DNA from: Gracilariopsis chorda
Lineage: Eukaryota > Rhodophyta > Florideophyceae > Gracilariales > Gracilariaceae
Direction: 5' to 3'
DNA: 64,000 bases
NCBI GenBank assembly: GCA_003194525.1
Contig: NBIV01000080.1
Span: 1 to 64,000, forward strand
This document shows, one piece after another, positions 1 through 9,535 of this stretch (the stretch's first letter is position 1; every line of letters starts with the position of its first letter). The notes beneath the pieces were generated by a model that saw only the letters and a list, made by a program, of their open reading frames with translations, made no database searches and had not been told where the DNA came from. The position numbers and the translations under genes are program-made.

Positions 1-540
1 ACCAGTGAGTTACCGTCAACGACGGAGATGACCCATGATACGGGAACAGAAGATCCCGTTCTATACGGTGGTAACAGTCGGGTTCAACCCCAACGACTCC
101 CGTTTTCAAACGGTCAATCCCGTTATCAACGGCCTGGATGGACTGACACCCGCCCTGCGGTTCGCTTCTCGATACTCGGAATAATAATCCGCGTGTCGCG
201 GTGCTGGCTCTCATTTGCCACCTGTGCTATGCCCATGGCCATACCTCTCCTCAGTGTATTTGTTCACTGAAGGATATGGCCAAGGTGGTGGCAAATTATG
301 AGGCCCTCACTCCAGAGGAGAAACGTTCCGTCCCGACGGCTTCCTACCTCCGTGCTAAAACGGACTTTTCTCACGCCCTACCACAGACCCCGCGTGCGCG
401 GCAAGCTTCATACACCCCGATTCGGAGATCACGCAACCATCCGTTGCAACCCCGCTTATGCGGATAGAAACCCCCGTCAACGGGATGAAGCACTCGTTGT
501 CGAGGAAACCAACCCACCGCCGAAGGCGGAAAACTAACTG
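1..540 (+). pseudogene. gag: Gag C-terminal part with CCHC zinc knuckle
   Basis: Positions 216-257 encode CHLCYAHGHTSPQC, a C-X2-C-X4-H-X4-C nucleocapsid zinc knuckle, which binds retroelement RNA during packaging. It is followed by a Gag-tail-like stretch with LTPEEKRSVP near 307-340. The capsid part would lie left of the window or upstream in other frames. Frames change around 200-300 and no single frame spans the region, so it is scored as broken. Six perfect mini-hairpins lie within the first 160 bases alone. Confidence 0.75.
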
Positions 541-669
541 AGGGAGTCTCCCCTTTGGGAGAGGCGTCCTCAAAAACGAGGCTGTTGGCGCCCGAGGCGT
601 CCTCGCCTCGCTCCCCGGTGAAAGTCCTCTCGAGGAAAGACACCGCTGACGCGGACTCTGCGCACCTCG

Positions 670-1643
670 GTGTGTTGCGTCGCCCGTGGATACGGAGTAA
701 AAAATCCCCGGATTCCCGGTAGAGTCTTGGTCTTGGCCAAGCGCAATTATAAGGTCTATGCCGACCTTGGCCTTGACCCCCAGTTTATGGTGAGGTTTCT
801 CACCGTCCTGGATACAGGTGCAGGGCCCCAACTTTGTCGTGGATCATTGTTACCCCCGCTTGTGCGGTCGCGTATCCGCTCTGACGCGGTCCCGACATTT
901 CGGATGCGAACAACAATCCGTTACAAACGGTGGGCACAGTGGACCTCGTCGTGAGAACTTGTACATCTGTGGTGAAGTTGGACTTCATCGTTTGCCGTTC
1001 ACTGGCAGCACCAGTCATACTGGGATGTGATTACTGCGACAGATTTGTCGACGCAATCAGGCCCCGCCTCAGGCGTGTAGAACTTGACGACGGATCGTCG
1101 GTTCCGATTGTTCGCCCGCCCGCTAAAGCGGTCCTCTCGGAAACAAGTTCCGCTCCCTGCTGCGCAGGAACCACCGCCCGCGTCCCGCGAGTCACCAAGC
1201 TCCGCGTCGCTGCCTCGGTTTCTATACCGGCTGAGTCCCAAGTCTGGGTACAGGTAAATTCCCGTCAACACGGTCTTCGGGTTATACAACCCCTCGCCTC
1301 GTTGTACGAGAAATCCCAGCTGGCGCTGGCTAATGGAATTGTCTCCATTTCCCCGGATGTTCCTTTCCGGATATTGGTTGCCAACCTTGGCAAACACCCC
1401 CAGTATCTGGTCAAACACCAAGTAATTGGGAGTGTAACCCCCCATCCTATGGGAATGCTGCCAACGAAGATGACAGCCGCCGATGTACTCGGAGTTACCA
1501 CCTCTTCTGAGGAGTTCACCCCGCCGTCCGAAGACGTCAAGCCTAAGGAGGGGAGGAAACCGCTACTTCAGCGTCGAACATACCGAGTAACTCGAATTGC
1601 GAACCACACCTGTTCCACAGGACAATGCTCCATCGAGCAATGA
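670..1643 (+). pseudogene. Retroviral-type aspartic protease region, frameshifted
   Basis: The catalytic triad D-T-G in VLDTGAGPQLC is encoded at 811-819. The second half of the fold (flap and the hydrophobic-Gly ILG motif in APVILGCDYC) continues in a different frame from about 930, so at least one frameshift falls near 930-954. The protease would cleave the Gag-Pol polyprotein. From about 1100 to 1640 the frame stays open through a linker that leads towards RT without a recognisable domain. The split frame means this copy cannot make an intact protease. Confidence 0.8.
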
Positions 1644-1742
1644 CCGGATTGATCCGGAAAAAGCACTTGAAGCGCTGGACTTCAGCCACGTGCCAGAGTC
1701 GCACCGCGACAAACTCCGTACTATGTTACGGAATTCACCACA

Positions 1743-2372
1743 ATGTGGGATGGCTCGCTTGGCGAGATTGATGCAACGGAACACCGGATCGATTTAATCC
1801 CCGGTGCGCGACCGGTTGCACAACCCCTTACAGGGCAAGGTCCGAAAGCTCGGGAAGAGGAGCAGTCCCAGGTGGACAAGATGCTCCGCGCAGGTGTGAT
1901 TGAGCCCGCTCAATCGCCCTGGGCATCCCCAGTTTTACTGGCTTTAAAGGCTGACGGAACCTGGAGGTTCTGTGTCGACTACCGCCGGCTCAATGCCGTG
2001 ACTGTTAGGGACACGTACCCCATCCCCGTATGGACGAGTGCATTGACTCCCTTGGAGACGCCACCAGTGTTCACGGCCCTTGATGCCAATTGGGGATATT
2101 GGCAAGTACCTGTCAGACAGGAGGATCGCGACAAAACCGCATTCACCTGCCATGCAGGAACGTACCGCTTCAAGCGGATGCCATTTGGGTTAACCAACGC
2201 CCCCGCCACCTTTCAGCGTGCAGTAGATATTCTACTCAACCGCTTTAAGTGGCGGAGTTGTCTGGTCTACCTTGATGATATTATCATCTTCTCCAACTCG
2301 TTGGACGACCATCTCACTCACGTCCGAGACGTGCTGACCGTACTCCGTCATGCGGGAATTACCCTCAAGTGA
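1743..2372 (+). pseudogene. pol: Reverse transcriptase domain of the chromovirus
   Basis: This frame holds the RT palm and fingers: the entry motif with VIEPAQSPWASPVLL, the FCVDYRRLNAVT motif, the FKRMPFGLTNAPATFQ motif, and the YLDDIIIF active-site box with the catalytic Asp pair at about 2271-2282. These are characteristic of Ty3/gypsy RTs. The domain is open along its length, but the frame changes at its 5' side (after 1643) and at 2369-2372, where the thumb and RNase H continue in another frame. A perfect 7-bp hairpin (2274-2288) overlies the catalytic box and another (1899-1914) lies at the entry motif. Confidence 0.9.
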
Positions 2373-3123
2373 GGAAATGCGAGTTTTTCACAGATACTGT
2401 GAAGTATCTGAGTCACATTATCCGTCCTGGACGGTTAGCGATCGAGAAAGCTCGAGTCAAATCCCTCGTTGAGGCGAAAGACCCCGTACTCAAACGGAAC
2501 TGCGCTCCTTTCTGGGGCTGGTCAACGTCTATCGACGGTTTATCCCGAACTTTTCGGATAATGCAGCGCCCCTGAACGCGTTGTTGCGAAAGGGGAACCC
2601 CCCAAAACTGGGAACATTTACGCCCGAGCAATCGGAAAGCTTTTAACTCCTTAAAGGAGGCTGTCACATCAGCACCAATCCTACATCTCCCAAAACTTGG
2701 GTTGCCATACTCCGTAGATACGGACTCGAGCGACTACCAAGTCGGGTGTGCTCTTTTTCAACCACCCCGAGGGGAACGACATCCAATTGGTTATTGGTCA
2801 CGTTCGCTCAATGTTCATGAGCGGAACTACTCCGTATCGGAGAAAGAGTGCCTCGCGTCGTATGGGCGATGACCACTCTGCGCCCTACCTTATGGGAATT
2901 CACTTCACGTGTACACGGATCATTCCTCATTGAGGTGGTTGATGAATATCTCCGACCGTCGGGACGCCTCATGCGCTGGAGACTCCGCCTCGCGGAATAT
3001 GAATTTCAAGTCATTTATAAAAAGGGTGCGCAGAACACTCAGGCCGACGCTTTATCGCGGTTACCCACAAGTGGGGAAGCACTCCAACGGAGGATGATGA
3101 AGTCCCATGCTTCATGGCTATAG
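2369..3123 (+). pseudogene. pol: RT thumb/connection and RNase H, frameshifted
   Basis: The first part (2369-2470) encodes KCEFF, the usual start of the Ty3 RT thumb. RNase H follows from about 2700 with VDTDSSDYQVGCALFQ, including the first catalytic Asp, and continues in another frame to the family's typical end: EYEFQVIYKKGAQNTQADAL near 2998-3050. RNase H removes the RNA template during reverse transcription. At least three frame changes (near 2575, 2750-2850 and 3123) break the reading frame. Confidence 0.82.
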
Positions 3124-3129
3124 ACCCGG

Positions 3130-4440
3130 ATGATCCGGAACATGCCGTCGAGGCTAGGCCAGAAACCTGGGACGAGGATGCTGATTTTGACGAACTACTC
3201 GCATCGCGAGATAAATCTGAGAACCCGTTACGGGAAACTTTGTACCGGTATCACCGGAAGAAATGATCCGAGAACAATTCGGCGACCCATTCTGTACGAG
3301 AATTCGTGCCCGTATCAACGGTGGTGAAGATCTCCCTTTCGGGGTAAACGACAAAGGCTACCTCGTAAGAAAGGTCGAAGCCCGCCCACAGATTGTGGTA
3401 CCACATTCCCTGCAATCGCGGGTGTTACATCTATCACACTACGCCCCATTGGAGGTCACCCAGGTGGGAGGAAACTCTACCTAACCCTGCGAAGGGATTT
3501 CTATTGGCCCGCAATGGCGGTGGATTGCTACGCAACTGTGCGGTTTTGTAGCGAATGCGCGAAGAATCGCGTCAAACTCCGCAAAAATGCGAAGAAGATG
3601 AAACTATTCCCCGCAAGGGCGCCGCTCGAGTTTATTGCGATCGATATTCTCGGACCATTACTCACCACGAAACGTGGAAACAAGTTTCTACTTGTCATTA
3701 CCGACCGCTTTTCTAAGCTGGTACGGACTGTCCCTCTTCGGAGGATAACCGCTCTCACGGTGGCCCAGGCTCTGGTGACGCACTGGATTTTTGTCTACGG
3801 TCCCCCTGTAGAGGTGCTCTCTGACAACGGGAAGCAGTTCGTGAGCAAGTTCTTCCAGGATGTTTGTCGCATCCTGGAATGTCAAGAACTTGTTCACGAC
3901 TACCTACCACCCCCAGTGTAATGGGCAAGTTGAACGGTTTAACCGGACGTTACTCGCGGCGTTACGTTCCTACGTCGCTGACCACCCAGCGGATTGGGAT
4001 CTCTACGCTGATGCGGTAACCTACGCGTACAATACGCAGGTACACCGGACTACCGGAGTTTCGCCATTCGAGTTAGTTCTATCTAGAACACCCCGCCTGT
4101 GGCGCTGGAACCCCAAGCTACCTTGGACAATTTCCCATCTGTGGGTATCTACCGGCAGCAATGGAAGCGATGGCTTTCCAAGCTGGTCCCGCTGCGCGGA
4201 AGTCTATGGCACGGGCCCAAGCCGCTTACAAGCGGGATTTTGACGCTCGCGTGCGAGGAAAACCATCCCGATTCGCGCAAATAACTACGTCTTCATCAGG
4301 AAGGAATACTACAACCCGGAACGGGAGAAGCGTCACAAACTCTCACCTGTGGCGGATGGACCCTTCAAGGTGATCTCTGTTAACACCGACACTGTCGTGG
4401 TAGAGATGGGGACACGCACGAACGGATTTCCCGTGATCGT
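3130..4440 (+). pseudogene. pol: Integrase with HHCC finger, DDE core and GPY/F module, frameshifted
   Basis: An HHCC zinc finger is visible as LHLSHYA (about 3424) and FCSECAKNR (3544-3570). The catalytic core has IAIDILGP (first Asp, about 3640), LSDNGKQF (second Asp, about 3820) and CNGQVERFNRTLL (Glu, about 3920-3955); the last lies in a different frame from the first two. The GPY/F module appears as KLSPVADGPFKVISV at about 4340-4385 in a third frame. Integrase inserts the element cDNA into host DNA. The broken frame rules out activity from this copy. Confidence 0.88.
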
Positions 4441-6095
4441 GTTGTCCTCGCCCCTCCTCCCTCGTCAGAGGTAGTCCTGGATCCAGGCAACCCCGTTTCC
4501 ACGGACTCCGCTACACCGGAACAATCCGGGAGTACTAGACCTACGGTACTACCACACCCCAGCCGGGGACTCTTAGACCTACCGACTCTGTCGGACTCAC
4601 CGGCTCAGCCGGGTAATTCGGGCCCCTCAGCGCCCGCCCCTACCACGTCTGCCCCACTGGCGCGCATCTATACCCGCCAGGCGGGGAATGTTATCCCTTA
4701 TCCCGCCGCTCCGTCTAAGGAGGGGGAGGAGAACACTCGTTTTCGAGGAACGATATCACCGTCGCAACGGGAAACACACCGTAACATACGGAACACTGAC
4801 CGTGGAGCACGGAGTATGTCACGCGACACTAATCCCCCGTTCCCGAGCAGTGCTGTGCAACAGGAACCAGACGCGCAGGCCCCGCAAAAGCGGCAAATAC
4901 ACCGTTTGTCACGGGAAAACGAGAAGCCTCACTCCAATACCGCAGCAGCGGAAAGGCAATCGCCCGATGCCTCGAAGCCGCCGTTGGCGGAAGTCCCCGC
5001 GGAAGCGGTTCAATCAGGTCGATCAGACCCGCGCCCTGCGGAGAAGGGCGCCCAGATACGCCGGCCTCACAGGGAATACCCACACCCCTCTTGGGGAAAA
5101 AGGCGGCCAAGCTGCAATCGAAGCTTTAAGCCCTGGCTCGCAAGCACCGGAAACGCCTCCCGTCGTTGACGGAATCAAAGCCCCCGCTACGGGAATAATT
5201 TGCGCCGACCCCCGCATCGCTGCGGCGAAGAACCGAGGAACTCGGGAATAACGCGCGCCATCGCACGCTCGAAACCGGTCGTACCGGACGCTGCTCCTCC
5301 TCACGGAGATGGTGCACTGCGCTCAGCGGCAATTCCCTGAAAAGGGTGTCATCGGCACCTGCCCGGAACCCCCCAGAGGGGAATTTTGACCAAAATACCG
5401 GTGTACCGGAGTTAGCCCCAGGCAACCCGTCAGTAGCCGGGGACACCACGGCATCGCCGGAACGTATGGTGCAGAGCGCTCGTGCGCCTGGCAGGGAGGC
5501 GGTTTGCCACCCAATCACCGTGTCGCACGGGACCCCCCAGGGGATTGTGGAAATGCCGATCCCGCAGGAGCGGTCATCTTCCCGCAAACTCGCGGTTCGT
5601 GCGCTCAACCGCGAAGGCGGAACCCAAGTCCCCCGCCGACTGGCGGTTCGCCCGGCCTACCGTGAAGACGGAAACAACGACACCCCTCTGGGGAACGACT
5701 TGCCGGTGAAAACCGTGGCACCACACACCCTCTTGAGGGATATTTTCCCGCATGAGCAGCGGCCACTAGGACAGCGCACGGCAACGTCGGAGTTATCGCC
5801 GAACACCCTGCTAAGGGACATTATACCGCACCGCGGGCAACCCTCGCCAGGGATTACAACCACCACCCGGCACGGCCGGCAGGTCTACGAACGAGAGTTC
5901 GTAGTAGACCGACTTGTCGGACACACCTGGGACCAGGATGGTATTCTACAATACCGCGTCCGCTGGTACGGGTACGACCCCAGTGGGGATACGTGGGAGC
6001 CAATGGAACACCTCCCACGGTCGCAGGTCGTGCGATACCACCGTCAAACGGGAACTGCAGCTCCAGCCACGCTGGTAAATGCCCAAGTTGGGTAA
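4441..6095 (+). pseudogene. Long proline-rich linker and terminal chromodomain
   Basis: The last 50-60 codons before 6055 form a chromodomain: FVVDRLVGHTW, then LQYRVRWYGYDP, then TWEPMEHL, with the aromatic positions expected for methyl-lysine reading. Chromoviruses use this module to target integration to marked chromatin. About 1.4 kb separates it from the integrase GPY/F module, far longer than the short tail I would expect. The linker is Pro/Arg/Thr-rich, changes frame and is saturated with short hairpins, so its protein sequence may be secondary to its RNA or DNA structure. The final open frame is 5346-6095. Confidence 0.83.
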
Positions 6096-6230
6096 CGTTG
6101 CCGCGCGAGCGGAGAGCGAAAGGAAAGGATAACAAGACAAGGTCCGTCGAAGACGGGGAACTCAACCGAGAAGCACCGTTCTAAACGGAAAGTTTATTCA
6201 AGGGAGCAGCTAGCTCCCCACAATACTACA

Positions 6231-8072
6231 CTACACTAACTGGCATAGCCAGAGAAAGAAGAACCAGGAAACTGGACTAGAGGTTTCACTCACCCCCATC
6301 GTCCGGGGCGTAACCCCCAGCAAGGCGGTAGGCCAACGCGTCCGCCATGGTGGTGACATCCCCGATACCTCGGCAGCGCTAAGACCGGCACCCCGGAGGA
6401 AACGTGCGATGATTTCGTTTTCATTCGCCGTCACCCCGCTGGGGATAGAAGGTCCGGCACTTGCCGTTGAAGGGTCAGCAGCCGGCTCGGCCGGAGATAC
6501 CCCCTCTGGGAAAGCTTCCGCGCTAGCGCCGGTTTCCTCTACGTCCATCTCCCCGGGTTCTTCCGGTTCGTTATCGACCATTGGGTCATCCCCGCCGTAT
6601 GCGCGGTAGTAGTCGTCAGAATCGACGTACCCCACCGGGTGGTCTTCCGGCACATGCCGGGGCGTATCGCGAAGCTCTCGCGCCTCCTCGGAGGAAATTT
6701 CCCGGAACTCCCAGGGGTCGAAGTAGATAAAGTCCCCCGCAAGGGCGGTGTTTCTACCGAGTCCCGGACCACCGGTGTTACCGCTGCCGCCATCCAGACG
6801 ACCGCTTTGCTCCAGCGGGACCTCACTCCAGCTAACGCTGTCGATGTACCCAAGTAATTGGAGGACCTCTTCATTGTTGGCCTGGCCCCCAAGGGGGATG
6901 CGAAGATCCAGGTTTCGGATCGCTGCCCGCACACGCGGTTGAAGGAACCAGAGACGATACTGGTCGTACGCCTCGTTGAGGATATAAGCCGCACTGCGGG
7001 CCGCCCACTCCGTAACCACTACGGACCACAACCCCGACCGGGGATCCTGCATGAGCAGCGAACCGAGGTACGTAAGTACCGGCGGGAGTTCTATGTAGCA
7101 CCCCCGGCAGGCGTCATGGAAGCGCCACCACTCGGGGAGTGCTACATACCGACCTAGTCGGTGAGGCGGCGCAATCCGCTCTATCTCCACGTTCTGATAC
7201 GGGATAAAGTACCCGAATCGGGATCGCCAACGCCGCTCGTAGCGGATGAAGTTTTGGAGAAAGTTGGACCGGTATTGCCGGGGAAGGTACCTGAACTCCG
7301 CCCGAATAATCGGTCGCTCCCAGCAAAGGGCCTCTTGCCGCGCTGCGGGGAAATTCCTCCAAGCGAGGGTCTCGAGGCGGAACAGGTTCTCGCCGTACCC
7401 AATCTCCCCGCGAGTGCGGAAGTAGCTAACGTCGAAGCCAAACTCCGGTGGGACCGGTACATCGAATGGAGCCCGGCTCTGCCGTTGGTACGCCATCCGC
7501 GTCAACGCGGTCTGCGCCGCAGCGACGGTCTCGCCCGAGTTTCTTCGGAGGTGGTGACGCGGAATCGCAATCCGGTGACGCCAATCCCACGATGTGGTGA
7601 CTGCTCTGGGCAGATCCCCCGGAAGGGTGTCTGAACCATCCGCATAAGCGGTGACCAACCCCTCATTGAGGACAGCGACCGGGTGAAACCACGGGGCAAG
7701 GCGCAGGCGCGACGCGTGATTCCGATTCATCGGGTTGAGCCCCACCAGGGTGTTGTAGGTTGGCCAGTTGGACACCGGAGTGGTTCCGGAGGACACCACC
7801 GAAGGTGGTAGTGCGAAGGGATGGTCGGCTGCAGCAGCCATATTCCCCGGTTGTACCGGATTTCGATCGCCCTGAGGCAGGGGAACTGACCGGAAACCGG
7901 TGGTGTACCGCCCGAGAAGTCTCGGCGGTTGGCTGTGGCTGTTGATATGGTTGTCGTCGTTCATTTGTCCCTTTTGGAGGGTGGCTGTTGTTGTCGTTTG
8001 TGTGCTTGATGACTCTGGCGCAGAGGGATTTACCGGAGAACCGGAGACAAAGCACGCGCTTTTATCACCCAT
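6231..8072 (-). CDS. Intact 613-aa antisense ORF of the chromovirus, function unknown
   Basis: A continuous frame runs antisense to the element from ATG at 8072 to TAG at 6231, inside the internal region between chromodomain and polypurine tract. I do not recognise the family. The N-terminal 90 residues are Thr/Ser/Pro/Gln-rich. A central Trp/Arg/Tyr-rich block (about 110-420) looks folded. The C-terminal third is acidic (DVEETG, DSDDYY) and ends with hydrophobic VSWFFFLWLCQLV. It is open while every sense domain is broken, which suggests that it is younger, retained or under selection. Extra antisense ORFs are known between pol and the 3' LTR in some plant Ty3 elements, but I see no sequence link. 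The same hairpin carpet covers it, so it belongs to the element. Confidence 0.6.
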   Translation of the reverse strand: MGDKSACFVSGSPVNPSAPESSSTQTTTTATLQKGQMNDDNHINSHSQPPRLLGRYTTGFRSVPLPQGDRNPVQPGNMAAAADHPFALPPSVVSSGTTPVSNWPTYNTLVGLNPMNRNHASRLRLAPWFHPVAVLNEGLVTAYADGSDTLPGDLPRAVTTSWDWRHRIAIPRHHLRRNSGETVAAAQTALTRMAYQRQSRAPFDVPVPPEFGFDVSYFRTRGEIGYGENLFRLETLAWRNFPAARQEALCWERPIIRAEFRYLPRQYRSNFLQNFIRYERRWRSRFGYFIPYQNVEIERIAPPHRLGRYVALPEWWRFHDACRGCYIELPPVLTYLGSLLMQDPRSGLWSVVVTEWAARSAAYILNEAYDQYRLWFLQPRVRAAIRNLDLRIPLGGQANNEEVLQLLGYIDSVSWSEVPLEQSGRLDGGSGNTGGPGLGRNTALAGDFIYFDPWEFREISSEEARELRDTPRHVPEDHPVGYVDSDDYYRAYGGDDPMVDNEPEEPGEMDVEETGASAEAFPEGVSPAEPAADPSTASAGPSIPSGVTANENEIIARFLRGAGLSAAEVSGMSPPWRTRWPTALLGVTPRTMGVSETSSPVSWFFFLWLCQLV

Positions 8073-8116
8073 TTTCGTCTGGGAATCCTCCGCGCCCGCG
8101 GTCGTTTTCCCGTCTT

Positions 8117-8128
8117 AAGGGGGGGATA
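8117..8128 (+). promoter_or_regulatory. Polypurine tract (plus-strand primer)
   Basis: AAGGGGGGGA followed by TA abuts the TG that opens the LTR at 8129. A purine run directly before the 3' LTR is the standard primer for plus-strand DNA synthesis in LTR retrotransposons. It also fixes the element as plus-oriented and identifies 8129-8934 as the 3' LTR rather than a solo LTR. Confidence 0.85.
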
Positions 8129-8934
8129 TGAAGTGCAACGCCCTCAGGGAGGGATTCTGGGTACTTGAACGCTTTCCCGATATTATCGGTTGTGTAGTGT
8201 GTATATGAACTACGCCCCACAATGGTGGGTATGGACACGTGGGACACGGTTTTGGGTCAATTGGCGGTTGGCCACAGTAGTGGATGTTGCCACGGAATGT
8301 GGAGTATTTTAGTTAATTTTATTTATTATTTTCACACCCATTTCTGGGAAGCTAGTACTTAGTGCGACGGCGCACTGCCGTCGCACCAGTAAACCTTCCC
8401 CAACAAGGGACCCCAACCTGGGGAATTGGCTCTGAGCTTTACCGCCTCCGCGTGTTCTCAACTCCTCCTTGGAGGGAAGCACCGTAGTGTACGGAAGTTC
8501 ACCCCCTTGCACATCTAAAGGAGACCCATCATTGGGAGTACTAATTGTTCCAATCATATTGGTGTTTCGCCCTGTATAGGGAGTCCTGTCCACCGGCATT
8601 GCCGTATCTACTCGTCGCTCTCGCGACCCACTCGTCCTTCCTCTTTCCCCTTTTTAGGGTAGCACCTCCCGCTATCCGCGGCCCTCGTGTGCGCATCCGC
8701 TCACACACCCCCACTTACGTGGAAACATACCTCTACTGAGGATCACACCCCGCTCACGCGGATACCGATTCTTCGCCTTCACCTCCCTGCGCGAGTCGCG
8801 ACAGGTGTCCCTGGTCTTACAAACCGGCTTCGCCGTGACACCTCTGGGAGGGCTCTACCCAACTGGGTTCACCTCGTGAGAGGAAGATCCCGGACGTCTT
8901 TCGGTGTTTTTCCCCTTTGGGGCATTGCACCACA
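8129..8934 (+). repeat. 3' LTR of the chromovirus (806 bp)
   Basis: It begins TGAAGTGCAACGCCC and ends GGCATTGCACCACA, giving TG...CA termini with an imperfect inverted end (GTGCAAC / TTGCAC). Near-identical copies lie at 9536-10368 and 62594-63397. A 10-bp perfect stem, GTGCGACGGC with its complement around GCACT, occupies 8362-8386 and is kept in all three. The 3' half is rich in smaller hairpins, for example 8482-8494, 8525-8536 and 8594-8604. An AT-rich stretch at 8310-8330 might serve as a promoter or polyadenylation region, but that is a guess. Confidence 0.93.
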
Positions 8935-8939
8935 GTTTG

Positions 8940-9535
8940 CCCAGTCGTGAAAGATTCTTGTATCAACCCCCGGTGTTTTTCTTTGGTATAGGTGGCAAGG
9001 TGGCAGTTCGTCGTGAAGTGTTTCGTAGCTGCCTCTCTCCGATTTGCGGTAGTGAGCCTGTTTTCCCCAGAACAAAATGAACGGTTTGAGAGCTGACCCA
9101 TCAGCATAAATAACTGGCATTACCGTGACGCGATCTCCTGCTCCTTTGACTTTGCTCACTTTCTGAATCAAACGGCCCCTATGCTCCTTACTCCCAACTG
9201 ATTTCTTCCCGCTCCTCCCAAAAATCTTTCCGAACGACGCCCCTGATTCATCAATGTTGAACACCTGACTTCGATCTGTTATGCTGTACTTCTTCATCAA
9301 GGCATTAAGAATTGCTATAAAACGCCCAATATTCTCTGGGGTAACGGCAGCGACACGGTTGTACTCTATACCTTGGATTGGTTGATACTTCAATTTATGC
9401 CGTTCACAGAACAGCCGGACCCATTTCTCGGATGGACGGCCGTTCACGAAGCTGATTTCTTGTTGGCGGTGAAGTGGAATGGTCGAAATGAAATATGCGG
9501 CAAGGTCAAGGAGGCAGGTCTTTGCCAGAGGTGTG
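8940..9535 (-). pseudogene. pogo/Tigger-like DDE transposase, middle fragment
   Basis: The minus strand encodes the C-terminal part of a CENP-B-type DNA-binding region (NGRPSEKWVRLFCERH) and the start of a DDE_1 catalytic domain: FNIDESG with the first catalytic Asp, then a GAGDRVTVMPVIYADG block and FILFWGK. These are hallmarks of pogo/Tigger/Jerky transposases. The fragment begins at the solo LTR (9536) and is cut at 8939 by the chromovirus, so the second and third catalytic acids are absent from the window. Longer open frames through this region borrow LTR sequence at both ends and are not the original protein. Confidence 0.85.

Larger units (their letters stand above)
1..8934 (+). mobile_element. 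Ty3/gypsy chromovirus (LTR retrotransposon), 5' end outside the window
   Basis: The order is Gag zinc knuckle, aspartic protease, RT, RNase H, integrase and chromodomain, which is the Ty3/gypsy order; the terminal chromodomain marks a chromovirus. A polypurine tract at 8117-8126 and a TG...CA LTR at 8129-8934 close the right side. The 5' LTR, primer-binding site and most of gag lie left of base 1. The sense coding region needs about eight frame changes, so this copy is not autonomous. An intact antisense ORF lies between chromodomain and 3' LTR. The five bases after the LTR (GTTTG, 8935-8939) should recur left of the 5' LTR as a target duplication. The element sits inside a pogo-like transposase pseudogene. 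Unusually, the whole length is packed with short perfect hairpins. Confidence 0.93.

Noticed and set aside
8129..8934. The 800-bp repeat read as a MITE with terminal inverted repeats
   Set aside because: The ends show GTGCAAC/TTGCAC inversion, but the TG...CA termini, 5-bp duplications and an adjoining polypurine tract make it an LTR.
1..8934. CRISPR-like or tandem-repeat array as an explanation of the regular hairpins
   Set aside because: The hairpin sequences differ from one another and spacing is irregular; they overlie conserved pol domains, so they are not a repeat-spacer array.
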